From contig OY970164.1 in the NCBI GenBank assembly GCA_963706555.1, positions 5,208,001 to 5,272,000 of the forward strand: a stretch of DNA of 64,000 nt. The letters are read 5' to 3'. Position 1 is the first letter of the stretch. Every line of letters begins with the position of its first letter. Origin of the DNA: Bog-473 sp963706555 (GTDB lineage: Bacteria > Actinomycetota > Acidimicrobiia > Acidimicrobiales > RAAP-2). A program made the translations under genes and the position numbers. Positions 18,505 through 27,073 of the stretch are shown here, piece by piece. The notes under the pieces are model-generated. The model had not been told where the DNA came from and made no database searches. It saw nothing but the letters and a program-made list of their open reading frames with translations.

Positions 18505-19617
18505 TCACACATCGGGGTGAGACGGTTGGAGAGCGGGCGTCGCAGCGAACGGATCGAAATCGGCTTCGGGCAGGAAGACAAGTTTGAGCTGGACCTCCGG
18601 TCGGCGAAGCTCCATTTGCGCCAGACGGTCAAAGACCAGTCGGTCCGCTGCGATAAGAGGCGGTTGGGTCATCGACCGGGGCCAGAGTCGATTGCGCTTG
18701 ACAACATTAATCTCAGCCGCGAGCAGGAAGAGCTGCGCACCCAAGTAGATCCAACTGAGCAAGACGATCACGATGGCGAAGAAGCCGTAAGTGTTGGTGG
18801 CGTGCTGGAGCTCGCGACCTATGTACCAACTTCCGATGAGCTGTAAGGATTGCCAGAACACGGCTGCCAGCGCTGCGCCGAATGAGATCTCGCGCCAGCT
18901 GAGCGCGTCGGCCGTCATCAAGTTGAACGCCAGCAGGATGAGGCAGAAATTCAACACCAGTGATCCGAAAACCAAGAGTCCAGTTGCTATCCAGCCATGG
19001 GAGACCAGGGTCGCGAACCCGGTGAGTACCGTCGCACCAATCGTCGAAAGAGCGAGCAGAACGAGGATCCCCACCGCACGCAGGTAACGCAGGTAGATCG
19101 AGGGCCAGCGAACGTAGGGGATGTTCCACACCACGTTCATCGCACTCTGGGTCGCGAGCCCAAGTCCCACTGCGCCATACAGGAGGAGAAGGCTCCCGAT
19201 GACCACCGCCGCGACGCTGCCAGTGAGGGCATGGGTCTGCGACTTCAGTTCAGGACCGATGATCGGAAAATTTCCCAGGGCGCTGTTAATAAGGTCCTCT
19301 TGCAACTTCTTGTTGTCGTGGAGGGCATAGCCGAGGATGGTCGTGAACACGAGCAGGAGCGGAAATATCGCAAACAAGCCGTAGTAGGCGACGAGCGCCG
19401 CTTTGCTCCCGGCCTGATCGTTGCCGAACTTTTGCACAACCGCAAAGGGGAAGCCGAAAACAGCGTGACGCTGCTGGAATCTGTCGGCCCGGCGTACGAC
19501 GGTTTCGATCCTGCCCGGACCACGAGGTTCTTCCTCCAATGTGCCGCTGTTTTGCGGTCCCTCCGTCGATCGGCTTGGCTGATGGTTGGGCTTCGGCGGG
19601 TGAAATGAGTCGGCCAT
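18505..19617 (-). CDS. YihY/BrkB-family membrane protein
   Basis: The 370-residue protein has a hydrophilic N-terminal tail of about 75 residues, then six hydrophobic segments with AALVAYYGLFAIFPLLLV and TYGFFAIVIVLLSWIYLGA. These are hallmarks of the YihY (formerly RNase BN) family, whose transport or envelope role is unclear. A hydrophilic tail of about 75 residues ends the protein. ATG 19617 is preceded by GGAAG at 8 bases; a GTG five codons upstream (19632) is a weaker alternative. Confidence 0.85.
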   Translation of the reverse strand: MADSFHPPKPNHQPSRSTEGPQNSGTLEEEPRGPGRIETVVRRADRFQQRHAVFGFPFAVVQKFGNDQAGSKAALVAYYGLFAIFPLLLVFTTILGYALHDNKKLQEDLINSALGNFPIIGPELKSQTHALTGSVAAVVIGSLLLLYGAVGLGLATQSAMNVVWNIPYVRWPSIYLRYLRAVGILVLLALSTIGATVLTGFATLVSHGWIATGLLVFGSLVLNFCLILLAFNLMTADALSWREISFGAALAAVFWQSLQLIGSWYIGRELQHATNTYGFFAIVIVLLSWIYLGAQLFLLAAEINVVKRNRLWPRSMTQPPLIAADRLVFDRLAQMELRRPEVQLKLVFLPEADFDPFAATPALQPSHPDV

Positions 19618-20253
19618 AGTCACATCTTCCACCCTCTGGCGTTGATCTTCACGCCCACCCTCTCTCCCACTTTCACCAGATTGACGAAGGAATGGTGGCG
19701 GCGGTCACCCCGTAGATGCAGTTCAACGTGGCCTCTGCCGGTGGTGTGCGAGTGAATGCTTGACAGGGAACTGGGTCGGCCGTTTGTTCGAGTAAAGACA
19801 TCGACACGGTGAGTTTGTGCGTCATCAGCGTCTTCAAGGCGATTCGTTCCATGAGTTGAAGCGTAAGTTGGGGTCGAGAATGCCACCCTCTTGACCAAGA
19901 TTGCGGCCGCTGGGGCAATGTCGGGGTCGGGCGGTTACCCCTCGGTTGCGCTTCTGGACTAGGCCGTGGATGGCCATCGTCGTCGCCCACTGCAGTGGAC
20001 AAGCCCCCTCACAAGGGCGGGAGTTCGGGGGACTTGTTATGGCACCGATTCGCCGATTCGCAAAGCCGGAGCGTTCCAAACGTGGATATCCGGTGGAAAG
20101 TGGGGAAATCCCGGGAGAGTTCCAGGTGATCCCAATGTCTACGGCTTGCACTCTGGCCCTGCCTGATCCGGCGTCAGCGGTTCCCGTTTGCGGATAAGAG
20201 CACAAGGTTCCCAACAGGGCTAACGTCGCTTCCAGTTGCGAAGGAGGAGTGAC
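19618..20253. other. 636-base gap with palindromes
   Basis: No frame in this stretch resembles a known protein. It holds a perfect 12-base palindrome CCACTGCAGTGG (19987-19998) followed at once by a hairpin: ACAAG-CCCCC (19999-20008) pairs with GGGGG-A-CTTGT (20027-20037), with one bulged base. No T-run follows, so an ordinary terminator is unlikely. The last 15 bases hold the ribosome site of the next gene. Confidence 0.5.
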
Positions 20254-20772
20254 GTGACGTTTGTTGAAGGCCCCAACCCAGAATCCGATATTCTGCCGGC
20301 GCCCTCGATGGTGCCTGTTCCACCGACGCCAGGCGATGTCGCGCGGACTCCGCGACACCTCGCCCCAGACACGTTCTCGGTGGAGAAAAAGGGTGCGGGC
20401 TGGCTGCTCTTCGCCGCCACCATTTTGGGCATTACTGGCATCATGAGGATTTTCGACGCTATTTGGGCTTTCCGATACCACGGCGTACTTCCATCGGACC
20501 TCGAAGGAGCGATCTTCGGCCACAGCCTTAAAACCTATGGCTGGGTCTATCTCGTCGTTGGGATCGTTCTGATCGTCTGCTCGCTTGGGGTTGTCGTGAG
20601 CAGCTCCCAAATCGCTCGGTGGATCGGAGTCGTTGCTGCTGCTGGCGTGGCCATCAGCGCAATCTGGTGGATGCCCTACTACCCGGTTTGGTCCCTGACG
20701 TACATCGGTGCCGGGGTACTTGCCATGTACGCCCTTATTGTCTACGGGGCCCAAGACGAAGTTTCAGCCTGA
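20254..20772 (+). CDS. DUF7144-like four-helix membrane protein
   Basis: The 172-residue protein has a hydrophilic tail of about 45 residues followed by four hydrophobic segments, with AATILGITGIMRIFDAIWAF, YGWVYLVVGIVLIV and a C-terminal LAMYALIVYG. This layout matches the DUF7144 family of small actinobacterial membrane proteins of unknown function. GTG 20254 follows a strong AAGGAGGAG at 20241-20249, which fixes the start. Confidence 0.65.
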   Translation: MTFVEGPNPESDILPAPSMVPVPPTPGDVARTPRHLAPDTFSVEKKGAGWLLFAATILGITGIMRIFDAIWAFRYHGVLPSDLEGAIFGHSLKTYGWVYLVVGIVLIVCSLGVVVSSSQIARWIGVVAAAGVAISAIWWMPYYPVWSLTYIGAGVLAMYALIVYGAQDEVSA

Positions 20773-20903
20773 GTACGGGGGCCCTGTTCGTCCTACCGCT
20801 TTGGAGGAGTGAGGTGCAAACAAGCCCTCTGGAAAGCAGGGGGGCTTCGCGGGGTTGTTCCGTCACCGCGCCGCGAATAGCGACTGAGTAGAGCGGCGAC
20901 AAT

Positions 20904-20949
20904 TCAGGGTGTACCCACTTAGCTGCTCAGGGTGTACCCACTTAGCTGC
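20904..20949 (+). repeat. Perfect 23-bp tandem repeat, two copies
   Basis: Two identical 23-base units, each beginning TCAGGGTGTACCC and ending ACTTAGCTGC, stand head to tail at 20904-20926 and 20927-20949. They lie between the DUF7144 gene and the 3' end of a Cys-rich small gene, in otherwise non-coding DNA. A paired protein-binding site or a replication-slippage product are both possible. Confidence 0.9.
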
Positions 20950-20964
20950 CTGGGTCGTGCAACT

Positions 20965-21117
20965 TCAGCGATGGCCCTTGCACGCTTCCAGATACCCCTT
21001 GCAGTCCTTCCGGATCCCCTTCCAGACGGGAGACCCGGAGCAGTGCGTCGTGCATCCGTGCTGACGCTCGAACCGCTCAGCGATTGCATCCGCGTCCATG
21101 GTTCCGTGCTTCTCCAT
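20965..21117 (-). CDS. Small cysteine-rich protein (50 aa)
   Basis: MEKHGTMDADAIAERFERQ is followed by GCTTHCSG, DCKGY and EACKGH, so four Cys and several His lie in the C-terminal 33 residues, suggesting metal binding. A clear AAGGAAAG lies just before the ATG at 21117. I do not recognise the family. It is read away from the cupin relic upstream. Confidence 0.5.
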   Translation of the reverse strand: MEKHGTMDADAIAERFERQHGCTTHCSGSPVWKGIRKDCKGYLEACKGHR

Positions 21118-21171
21118 TGTTCTTTCCTTACGATTGACTTGTGGACGTACCGAGCAGGGCACTGCTGGTCC

Positions 21172-21495
21172 GTGTGGGTGGTGCGAAGCAACGTCGTCTA
21201 CTTCGATCCTGGTCACAGTTCGGTGAAGGCGGCTCGGATGACGTTACAGCCAGGTTGGCGCTGGTCCGAGTGCATCAAACCTGTCGCGGGGACCGAGAGC
21301 TGCCAGACGCATCATGTCGGGTCGCTGGGCTCGGGGGAGTTGCGGTCCGCCACGACGACGGAACGGAAGTCCAGGTCAGTCCCGGCGACGCAAATGTGAT
21401 TGAGCCGGGGTCACGACGCCTGGGTTATCGGTTCGGAGCCCTTCGTCGCCTTCGAGTTCGACAGCAAGGCCGCAGAGACCTACGCATGGGGCTGA
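21172..21495 (+). pseudogene. Cupin-domain protein gene with two compensating frameshifts
   Basis: One frame reads VKAARMTLQPGWRWSEC and GTESCQTHHVG. It shifts at about 21344 to RHDDGTEVQVSPGDANVIEP and shifts back at about 21412 to HDAWVIGSEPFVAFEFDSK, then stops at 21495. Joined, this is a full small cupin with the two conserved motifs. Both shifts fall in G runs (GG where GGG is expected, GGGG where GGG is expected). It is either a recent pseudogene or a homopolymer sequencing error. The start (GTG 21172) is uncertain. Confidence 0.7.
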
Positions 21496-21557
21496 CCATC
21501 CACCGCTCCGGTGGGGCCAAGAGGCGCCTGCGTGAGGGGGAAGCGCAGGACCGCCCC

Positions 21558-22121
21558 CTACGCGTTCCTGATCGCATCACGCGCCTTGTCGAAGAGTGCA
21601 GCCACAGGGCCCAAAATTAGGTTTCCTGGTGGGGTGTCGGGTGCGTGGGGATGAGGATGGGTTGGCGCCGCAAATTTCGCGTGCTCGTAACGCCCACCCA
21701 GAGCCACGCGCGACTCGAAATCCTCCATCTCTTTGAGGCGAGGAAACGTGCTGGCTTCTTCTGAGCTGGCGTGATCCACAACCGCCTCACGCAAGATGAT
21801 GAACCGGGTGGCGAACTCGCTTGACGAGACGTCCAACTTCTCCATGTCGGATAGGAGCCTCTCGGTCTTTGATTCTTCAGCGATCCGACTATCCGCCTCT
21901 TGATCTCCGCCTGGAGCATGGCGGATAATCGGATAGACGACGTGCTCTTCGGCAACCTCATGGCGCACGAGCTCGGTGACAACTTCGCAGAAGTAAGCGG
22001 AGCGCTCAGTCGCCGCGATGGATTCGAACCGGTCTAAGAGAGACTTCGCCTTCGCGTGGTCGGCGAGCAGCAGCTCAACCACGTCAACGGTCGACATTGT
22101 GGTCATGGGTCGATCAGCCAT
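21558..22121 (-). CDS. Hemerythrin-domain (HHE) protein
   Basis: The 187-residue protein has the HHE four-helix pattern: LLLADHAKAKSLLDRF, RHEVAEEHVVYPIIRH, then VVDHASSEEASTFPRL, supplying His/Glu ligands for a diiron or single iron site. Members sense or bind oxygen or nitric oxide, or store iron. A Pro/His tail follows the domain. ATG 22121 follows AAGGGAAC. Confidence 0.85.
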   Translation of the reverse strand: MADRPMTTMSTVDVVELLLADHAKAKSLLDRFESIAATERSAYFCEVVTELVRHEVAEEHVVYPIIRHAPGGDQEADSRIAEESKTERLLSDMEKLDVSSSEFATRFIILREAVVDHASSEEASTFPRLKEMEDFESRVALGGRYEHAKFAAPTHPHPHAPDTPPGNLILGPVAALFDKARDAIRNA

Positions 22122-22634
22122 TAGTCGTTCCCTTCACCTAACGCGTCTAGAGGTTCCCTTCGCCTCCGTTTGCATACCCTAAATGGCATTCCCCAACCTC
22201 TCCCAGGGTCTCCATACAGCCCGCCTCGAGCCCGACGGTCAGTCACTCCCGTCGAGCCTCGGTTCGCCAAACCGGTCAACGTTCGGACCTTTACCAACGA
22301 CGTGCGACTGGGCGGCTCGCTCGTCCGATGATCTCCTAGAGGTCTTACACCGTCTCACTCGAGGCTGTGGTGCGAGTTCGCCCTCACTCACTATGGCCTA
22401 CCCGCCGCCCCAGGCAACGCCCTTTGACGATGCCGTAGTACTCAACCCCATCACCGGTGCGCCCGTTGATCCGTTTGTTCACAGATGCAGGCCGTACTGC
22501 CCTCGGCGGACTGGTGAAACTCCAGCCCGTGCTCCTCGGTCACTGTGAAGAGACCGAGCGGCAACGATCGCTAGACCAGAACTGATAACCCCGGCCACAC
22601 CGCATTCGCCACCATCGGCACCACCCTTTTCTCC
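22122..22634. other. 513-base gap
   Basis: Apart from the possible promoter at 22174-22198, I see nothing here. An open frame at 22183-22548 on the plus strand has no ribosome site and no family resemblance. Confidence 0.5.
22174..22198 (-). promoter_or_regulatory. Possible SigB/SigF-type promoter of the hemerythrin gene
   Basis: On the minus strand GGTTGG (22198-22193) and GGGTAT (22179-22174) are 13 bases apart, resembling GTTT-N-GGGTAT stress promoters, about 50 bases before the start codon. The -35 match is weak. Confidence 0.25.
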
Positions 22635-23549
22635 TCACTCCTTCCCAAGATCACCTTCACTAGCGCTGGCGAGACGATCGCGGCGCCGCTGGGCGTCTGC
22701 CTGGCGCCGTTTGGCGTCCCTCACCGCCTTATCGGCCTCTTCGAACGCTGTGGTCCGTTCGCGGCGTCGTCGGTCTGACTCGACCGTCGCTGCGCGGGCC
22801 TCGTCCAGCTGTCGGCGCAGCACCTCTACCTGGCCCTCAGCAGCCTGAGCGGCTTGGTCGGCGTCAGTTGCGTCGGCTTGCGCGTCGTCGCGGGCCCTCG
22901 TCGCGTCAGCGAGGACCCGGTTTGCCTCGGCCAAATCGCGTTCGGCCCGGCGCATGTCTTGATTCCCATGTGGCTCCCGTCGCTGCGCTGGTTGTGGGGA
23001 CTCTCGCACGGTGGACCCGGACTCGGGAGCAGCTGTATCGCCGAACCCCCTTGCCCGCAGCCCCTTCGTCAGGCGGCCGGCAAGCAGCTGCTCGCCCGCG
23101 TGCTCGTCGGCCAGCGCCGCGTGAAGGGTGTCTTCCAGGCCGCGAACGGTGTCTTCGCTGACAGAATGACCCGATGCGCGTGCGAGCTGCTTGGCCTGCT
23201 CCACCAGCGCATGCACAAGCTCGTTCTGCTGGCGGGACAATCGGCGCAGCTCGTTTCCAGCCAACCGCTCCGTGGCGCCCCGGAGGTTGGCGCCTAGTTC
23301 AGAAAGCGCCGCTAATTCGTCTTGTCGTTCCCGGGCGAGCTGGTTGGCCAGCCACGCGGTGACACTCGGCTTTGCGAGGGCATGGACACGTGCGGCCAGC
23401 TCGCGGTCACCAGCTTGGCGCGCCCGTTTTTCGTAGCGCGTGCGAGTCGCCGTGAATTCTTCCGGCGCCAGACCGTACAACTCGTCGGTGACATCGTTGA
23501 AGGACACTGCAGCGTTATCAGTCGACTTGCGGTTCACGCGCTCAGACAT
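22635..23549 (-). CDS. Coiled-coil protein of an unnamed actinobacterial family
   Basis: The 304-residue protein opens with LYGLAPEEFTATRTRYEK, REL-AARVHALAKPSVTAWLAN and LARERQDELAAL, a widespread but unnamed N-terminal domain. The C-terminal 120 residues are a charged, Ala/Arg/Asp-rich coiled coil. No signal or membrane segment is seen. I know this pattern from many actinomycetes but not its function. Confidence 0.7.
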   Translation of the reverse strand: MSERVNRKSTDNAAVSFNDVTDELYGLAPEEFTATRTRYEKRARQAGDRELAARVHALAKPSVTAWLANQLARERQDELAALSELGANLRGATERLAGNELRRLSRQQNELVHALVEQAKQLARASGHSVSEDTVRGLEDTLHAALADEHAGEQLLAGRLTKGLRARGFGDTAAPESGSTVRESPQPAQRREPHGNQDMRRAERDLAEANRVLADATRARDDAQADATDADQAAQAAEGQVEVLRRQLDEARAATVESDRRRRERTTAFEEADKAVRDAKRRQADAQRRRDRLASASEGDLGKE

Positions 23550-24263
23550 ATTGGGCTCGGGCTCCCGCTTCCGATCGCTTCTATGGGAGGCCGGACTCGT
23601 TCGTGGCCGGTAAGTGGCCAGACTCGTTGCCGCGCGCCCAAACGGCCGTCAGGTCCCAGCAAGGATCGGTCATCGCATGAGGTTACCCGGAGCCGAGCCC
23701 TCTAATCGCTTCGCTGGGCACGGACGAACTCGCTTCGACGGCGCCACGCCCACCTTGGTCAACCCACGAGCACCCCGAGATGAGGACTCCCTTGGTTGTT
23801 GTGAGGCCGCCTCGAAAGTGGTCATCGCGTACTCGTCAGCACATTTCACCGCGCATCACCGTCCGGCTTTGGTTCTCCGACCTGAACCGGATGTGCTTTC
23901 TGGCCTCTGACAATGTGTTTGAGATCGACCTGTTCCCAGCCCTCTCTAAGTGGAAGGAGCACCCACCAAGGGTCAAATCCGGGCGACCAGGTCAAGCTTT
24001 GGAAGGCTCACATGCGGTGGAGAGACCCACCATCACCTCACTTCCTGTGTCAACGATGCGACGGCTCGACCGCCTCGGGTTTTTTTACGATTCCTTAGCC
24101 ATCGCGCCTCTGAACGCCCAGAATGAGCACGGCTTCAGCGCCCTTGGTAGCGCACTCTCGACCGAGCGGTTGTCGGTGGCTCCAGCCACTTGGATGTGGG
24201 ATTGTCCATGGCGGCAGACCAGACGGGTCGGATGGCCCGCTTGCCCGAGGAGAGGAGGCACCC
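23550..24263. other. 714-base gene-poor gap
   Basis: I see no convincing coding frame. A run of seven T residues at about 24080 follows a GC-rich stretch that folds only weakly, so I do not call a terminator. Bases 24248-24257 (GGAGAGGAGG) are the ribosome site of the next gene. The stretch may hold eroded genes. Confidence 0.5.
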
Positions 24264-24554
24264 ATGATCGGTGTCAGCGTTGTGTTCGACTACGGCGACA
24301 ACTTCGATCGCGCCCGGGTGGTAGAAGTGGCCAAGAATGCGCGGAAAATGTTTGAGGGCCTGCCCGGTCTTCGCTTCAAGGTCTTCACCGTGGACGACGA
24401 ACGCCAGCGGGCGATGAACTTCTACGTGTGGGATTCACAGGAGGTGGCAAAAGCTTTCTTCAGCGACGAACTTCGAGAAAGAGTGACTGGGCTGTACGGA
24501 GTGTCACCCATTGTGAGCTACTTGGAGATTGCCGAGCTAGTGGACAACTCATAG
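24264..24554 (+). CDS. Small alpha/beta-barrel (YdhR/ABM-like) protein
   Basis: The 96-residue protein begins MIGVSVVFDYGDNFD and continues FEGLPGLRFKVFTVD, NFYVWDSQEVAKAFFS and LRERVTGLYGVSP. This is the ferredoxin-like dimeric barrel of the YdhR / antibiotic-biosynthesis-monooxygenase group. ATG 24264 follows a strong GGAGAGGAGG. The reaction is unknown; relatives act on small aromatics or simply bind ligands. Confidence 0.7.
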   Translation: MIGVSVVFDYGDNFDRARVVEVAKNARKMFEGLPGLRFKVFTVDDERQRAMNFYVWDSQEVAKAFFSDELRERVTGLYGVSPIVSYLEIAELVDNS

Positions 24555-24712
24555 CCACGGCAAGGCCTGCAGGTAGAATACTGGTGTGTCCGCTGGAGCT
24601 GTTGTCATGGCGCCCGATTGGCCGGGTGAAGAAGCCGCCTGAGTTGACGCTGTTGCGGAAGGCAGCGTCCAGTCGAATGCTGGGTTGGACAGACAGCTTG
24701 GGAGTGGGACCA

Positions 24713-25105
24713 GTGAGCATTCACGAGAGCCGGCCGCTTGCGGATAGGCCATCAACACGCGCGCCGGTCACCATGCCGTTACAAATCGCCGTTAGCCGGA
24801 TGGGAAATCGAGCGCTCGTCTTCGTGGCGGGTGAGCTGGACAAGGCATCCGCGCTCTACTTGCGGCAGAGACTGCTCGACCTAATCCGAGAGGGTGACGG
24901 AGACATCGTGCTCAACATCGGATTACTGACCTTCGTGGACTCAACCGGCCTGGCGCTGTTTCTCACTACGCATAAGAACCTACAGTCAAGAGGATGCTCC
25001 CTCATCCTCTTCTCGCCGACGCCTTCAACCAGTCGGCTCCTTGAAGTCTCGGGACTCACGGAGTTCATCTGTATTCAGCCGTCGCCGGCCTCTCGGTTGG
25101 CATAA
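24713..25105 (+). CDS. STAS-domain anti-sigma-factor antagonist
   Basis: The 130-residue protein has VSRMGNRALVFVAGELD, then ILRE-type helices and LLTFVDSTGLALFL, with the phosphorylatable serine context DSTG, then SRLLEVSGLTEF. It is a single-domain SpoIIAA/RsbV-like protein, which frees a sigma factor by binding its anti-sigma kinase. No kinase lies beside it. GTG 24713 is preceded by GGGAGTGGG; ATG 24773 is the alternative. A decayed STAS copy lies at 33785-34110. Confidence 0.8.
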   Translation: MSIHESRPLADRPSTRAPVTMPLQIAVSRMGNRALVFVAGELDKASALYLRQRLLDLIREGDGDIVLNIGLLTFVDSTGLALFLTTHKNLQSRGCSLILFSPTPSTSRLLEVSGLTEFICIQPSPASRLA

Positions 25106-25436
25106 GAGCACCCGCAGGGGGTCCAACGGCCTGACATTTAGTTCCGCTAGGACGGTCATCGGAGCTCGCTTTCGATCTCATCAAAAACCATCTGCATCCG
25201 GGCATTTGCCGCCTTGATTCAGGCCAGGTTGACGTACCCGGGTGCCTCAGTCTCACCATCCCCAAAATGGCCTACGGCAAGAGGGTGGGGGCTACGGCCG
25301 CTCCATGGCGTCGGATGCGACCGCGTTGAGTCACGTACCCACGCGATATCGGTTGAAACCTCGCGGGTCGGGTGTGGCACCATGGGGCTGACTCTGAAAC
25401 AAGGGTCCGCCTACGAATCAGACTCGAGGTTGGCCC
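25106..25436. other. 331-base gap
   Basis: Nothing recognisable is seen between the STAS gene and the 53-codon frame at 25437. A minus-strand frame at 25065-25265 has no support. Confidence 0.45.
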
Positions 25437-25598
25437 GTGACCGCTCTGGCAATCGACTTGAATTCCGCCCTCCGGGTCCTGATCGACGACCTCATGGCAG
25501 ACAGGCCCACGGCCCTCGCCACGTTCGAGGACTGGTGTCTTCGGCATTGCGGCGACATCGCACTCCTGGCAGTGATTGACGAACTCGAGGGGCTCTAA
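25437..25598 (+). CDS. Possible small protein (53 aa)
   Basis: A GTG at 25437 opens a frame beginning TALAIDLNSALRVLIDD and ending ALLAVIDELEGL, with TFEDWCLRHCGD in the middle. It is acidic, leucine-rich and helical-looking. A GAGG lies 9 bases upstream. I do not recognise it. It converges on the small gene at 25639-25857. Confidence 0.4.
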   Translation: MTALAIDLNSALRVLIDDLMADRPTALATFEDWCLRHCGDIALLAVIDELEGL

Positions 25599-25638
25599 AA
25601 GTTCGTCAAGGCCGTTAGCGAGCCGTAACTTTGTTTGC

Positions 25639-25857
25639 TCAGAGAACCGATCGATAGGTGGGATGGCTGACGCGATACGGCTTATGTAGTTCGCAGGCTT
25701 CGACGATCCAGACCTCGCCTTTGGCGTCGCGCCAAGGCCCCCTCCAGACCACCGGTTCATCGCAATAGGCGCGGTGACCCTGGTCTGCGTCAATGCTGAA
25801 GCAACGCCCGGGCAGGAGGAGGAATCCACTGTTTGCATATCCCACGGAAGCAGTCAT
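25639..25857 (-). CDS. Small Cys/His protein, copy 1 of a duplicated cassette (72 aa)
   Basis: The protein begins MTASVGYANSGFLLLPG and contains CFSI, YCDEPVVW, GPWRDA and GEVWIVEACELH. Cys19, His28, Cys32, Cys55 and His58 could bind zinc. About 54 of 72 positions match the product of 36658-36879, including all three cysteines. The family is unknown to me. Both copies share the same leader hairpin and a TTTACC box upstream, so the transcription unit was duplicated as a whole. Confidence 0.75.
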   Translation of the reverse strand: MTASVGYANSGFLLLPGRCFSIDADQGHRAYCDEPVVWRGPWRDAKGEVWIVEACELHKPYRVSHPTYRSVL

Positions 25858-25884
25858 GATGAGGCTCCGTCTTTTTGGGCTCCT

Positions 25885-25909
25885 CGATGGGCGGCTCTTT
25901 CACCCATCG
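25885..25909 (-). promoter_or_regulatory. Conserved leader hairpin, copy 1
   Basis: On the minus strand CGATGGG (25909-25903) pairs perfectly with CCCATCG (25891-25885) across an 11-base loop TGAAAGAGCCG. It lies 27 bases before the start codon. 24 of 25 bases are identical in the second cassette at 36609-36633, including the loop. Confidence 0.75.
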
Positions 25910-25924
25910 AACGTGCAACGTGCG

Positions 25925-25951
25925 CAGATACCAAATTGTTAGTTCGGTAAA
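25925..25951 (-). promoter_or_regulatory. Candidate promoter of cassette copy 1
   Basis: TTTACC (25951-25946) and TATCTG (25930-25925) are 15 bases apart. The second box ends 15 bases before the hairpin, the same distance as TAAAAT in copy 2. TTTACCGA is shared by both copies. Confidence 0.4.
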
Positions 25952-26386
25952 CCTTGCCGCACGCCGTCCAGGCTGGGCCTACTCCAAGCCCGAAATAGAG
26001 GGTTTGTACCAGACCGGCCCGTCATCCAGTGGCGCCGAGATGAGGCCCAAAACCGGCAGCGAGGATTGACTTAGGGCTGCTGACGGTCCACCACTCCGAG
26101 GTCGATCCCGAAGTTCGCCGAACGGCACCTTTCAGGTCCTAGGTCCAGTGTGACCCTTCTTCCCTAAGCGCCGAGATGGCGGCGCCCCGGCATTCTGGGG
26201 CAGGCTTTGGCGTCAATCACCTCGAGCCTATTTCCTGAAGTCGCTGGTCAGTCGGTCAAGATGGTCTGGACAGCCCCATCGGGCCCACCACCGACCACCC
26301 TCTTGGCGAATGTCCCTGCAGAACGGGGCCGAGCTTTGCCGTAATAGAGGCAACCTTTCGACCACACAGGAGGGTTGACATAGGTA
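25952..26386. other. 435-base gap before the sigma gene
   Basis: Apart from AGGAGGG near 26369, which may serve the sigma gene, I see no defensible feature. Confidence 0.45.
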
Positions 26387-27025
26387 ATGGACGGACGTCG
26401 ACAGCAGAGCCAGCCCCGGATTGACTTCGACCGCTTCGTCGCGGACACGGCTGAGCCACTGCTGCGGTCGGCCTACCTGATCACCTGGGACTTCGCAGAG
26501 GCCGAAGACCTGGTTCAGGAGTGTCTGTTCAAGGTCGCCCGCCGATGGCCCCGGGTCCAAAAGATGGAGCGGCCTGTCGCGTACGCGCGCACGGTGCTCG
26601 TCCACCTTGCGTTAGACGAAGGGAAGCGGCGTAGCCAGAGGCGCTCAGAGCTCGCACCCGAAGCGACCGGGCTCCTCGAAGCGCACCATGACGATGGTGC
26701 CGTACGTATTTTTGGACGAGTCGAGATGACTACCGACCTGCTGGGAGTGCTAAGAGAGCTGCCAGCGCGACAACGCGCAGCCCTCGTACTGCGGTATTTC
26801 GACGACCTGAGCGAAGCGGAGGTCGCTGATGTCATGGGTTGTTCGGTGGGGACTGTGAAGAGCACCACGTCGCGAGCCCTCGGGCGCCTCCGTCGGGAAG
26901 TCGAAGGCACGTGGGCGGCCTCCGACATCACGACAGACGGCACGCAAGGAGGCGGTGCCGGCGGGTCGTCGCGGTCAACCGACCACCCAACAGCCGCGCT
27001 CGCACATGCCCGGCCAGATGTGTGA
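26387..27025 (+). CDS. SigE-family ECF RNA polymerase sigma factor
   Basis: The 212-residue protein has region 2 (LLRSAYLITWDFAEAEDLVQ, RPVAYARTVLVHLALDEGKR) and region 4 (LRELPARQRAALVLRYFDDL, VADVMGCSVGTVKS). The order and wording fit the actinobacterial SigE-like group of ECF factors. A disordered tail of about 30 residues follows. The next gene, 48 bases downstream, encodes a one-pass membrane protein that may be its regulator. Confidence 0.88.
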   Translation: MDGRRQQSQPRIDFDRFVADTAEPLLRSAYLITWDFAEAEDLVQECLFKVARRWPRVQKMERPVAYARTVLVHLALDEGKRRSQRRSELAPEATGLLEAHHDDGAVRIFGRVEMTTDLLGVLRELPARQRAALVLRYFDDLSEAEVADVMGCSVGTVKSTTSRALGRLRREVEGTWAASDITTDGTQGGGAGGSSRSTDHPTAALAHARPDV

Positions 27026-27073
27026 CGCAATCGAATATGACACGACACCAGCGACTGAAGGGAGCACCACCAA

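Noticed and set aside
19834..20754. 306-codon minus-strand frame
   Set aside because: It lies antisense to the DUF7144 gene, which has membrane helices and a strong ribosome site; the antisense product looks like no protein family.
22183..22548. 121-codon plus-strand frame
   Set aside because: No ribosome site, no family resemblance, Pro/Ser/Arg-rich like shadow frames.
24050..24095. Seven-T run after a GC-rich stretch, possible terminator
   Set aside because: The preceding bases form only a 3-4 base stem, and no gene ends nearby on the plus strand.
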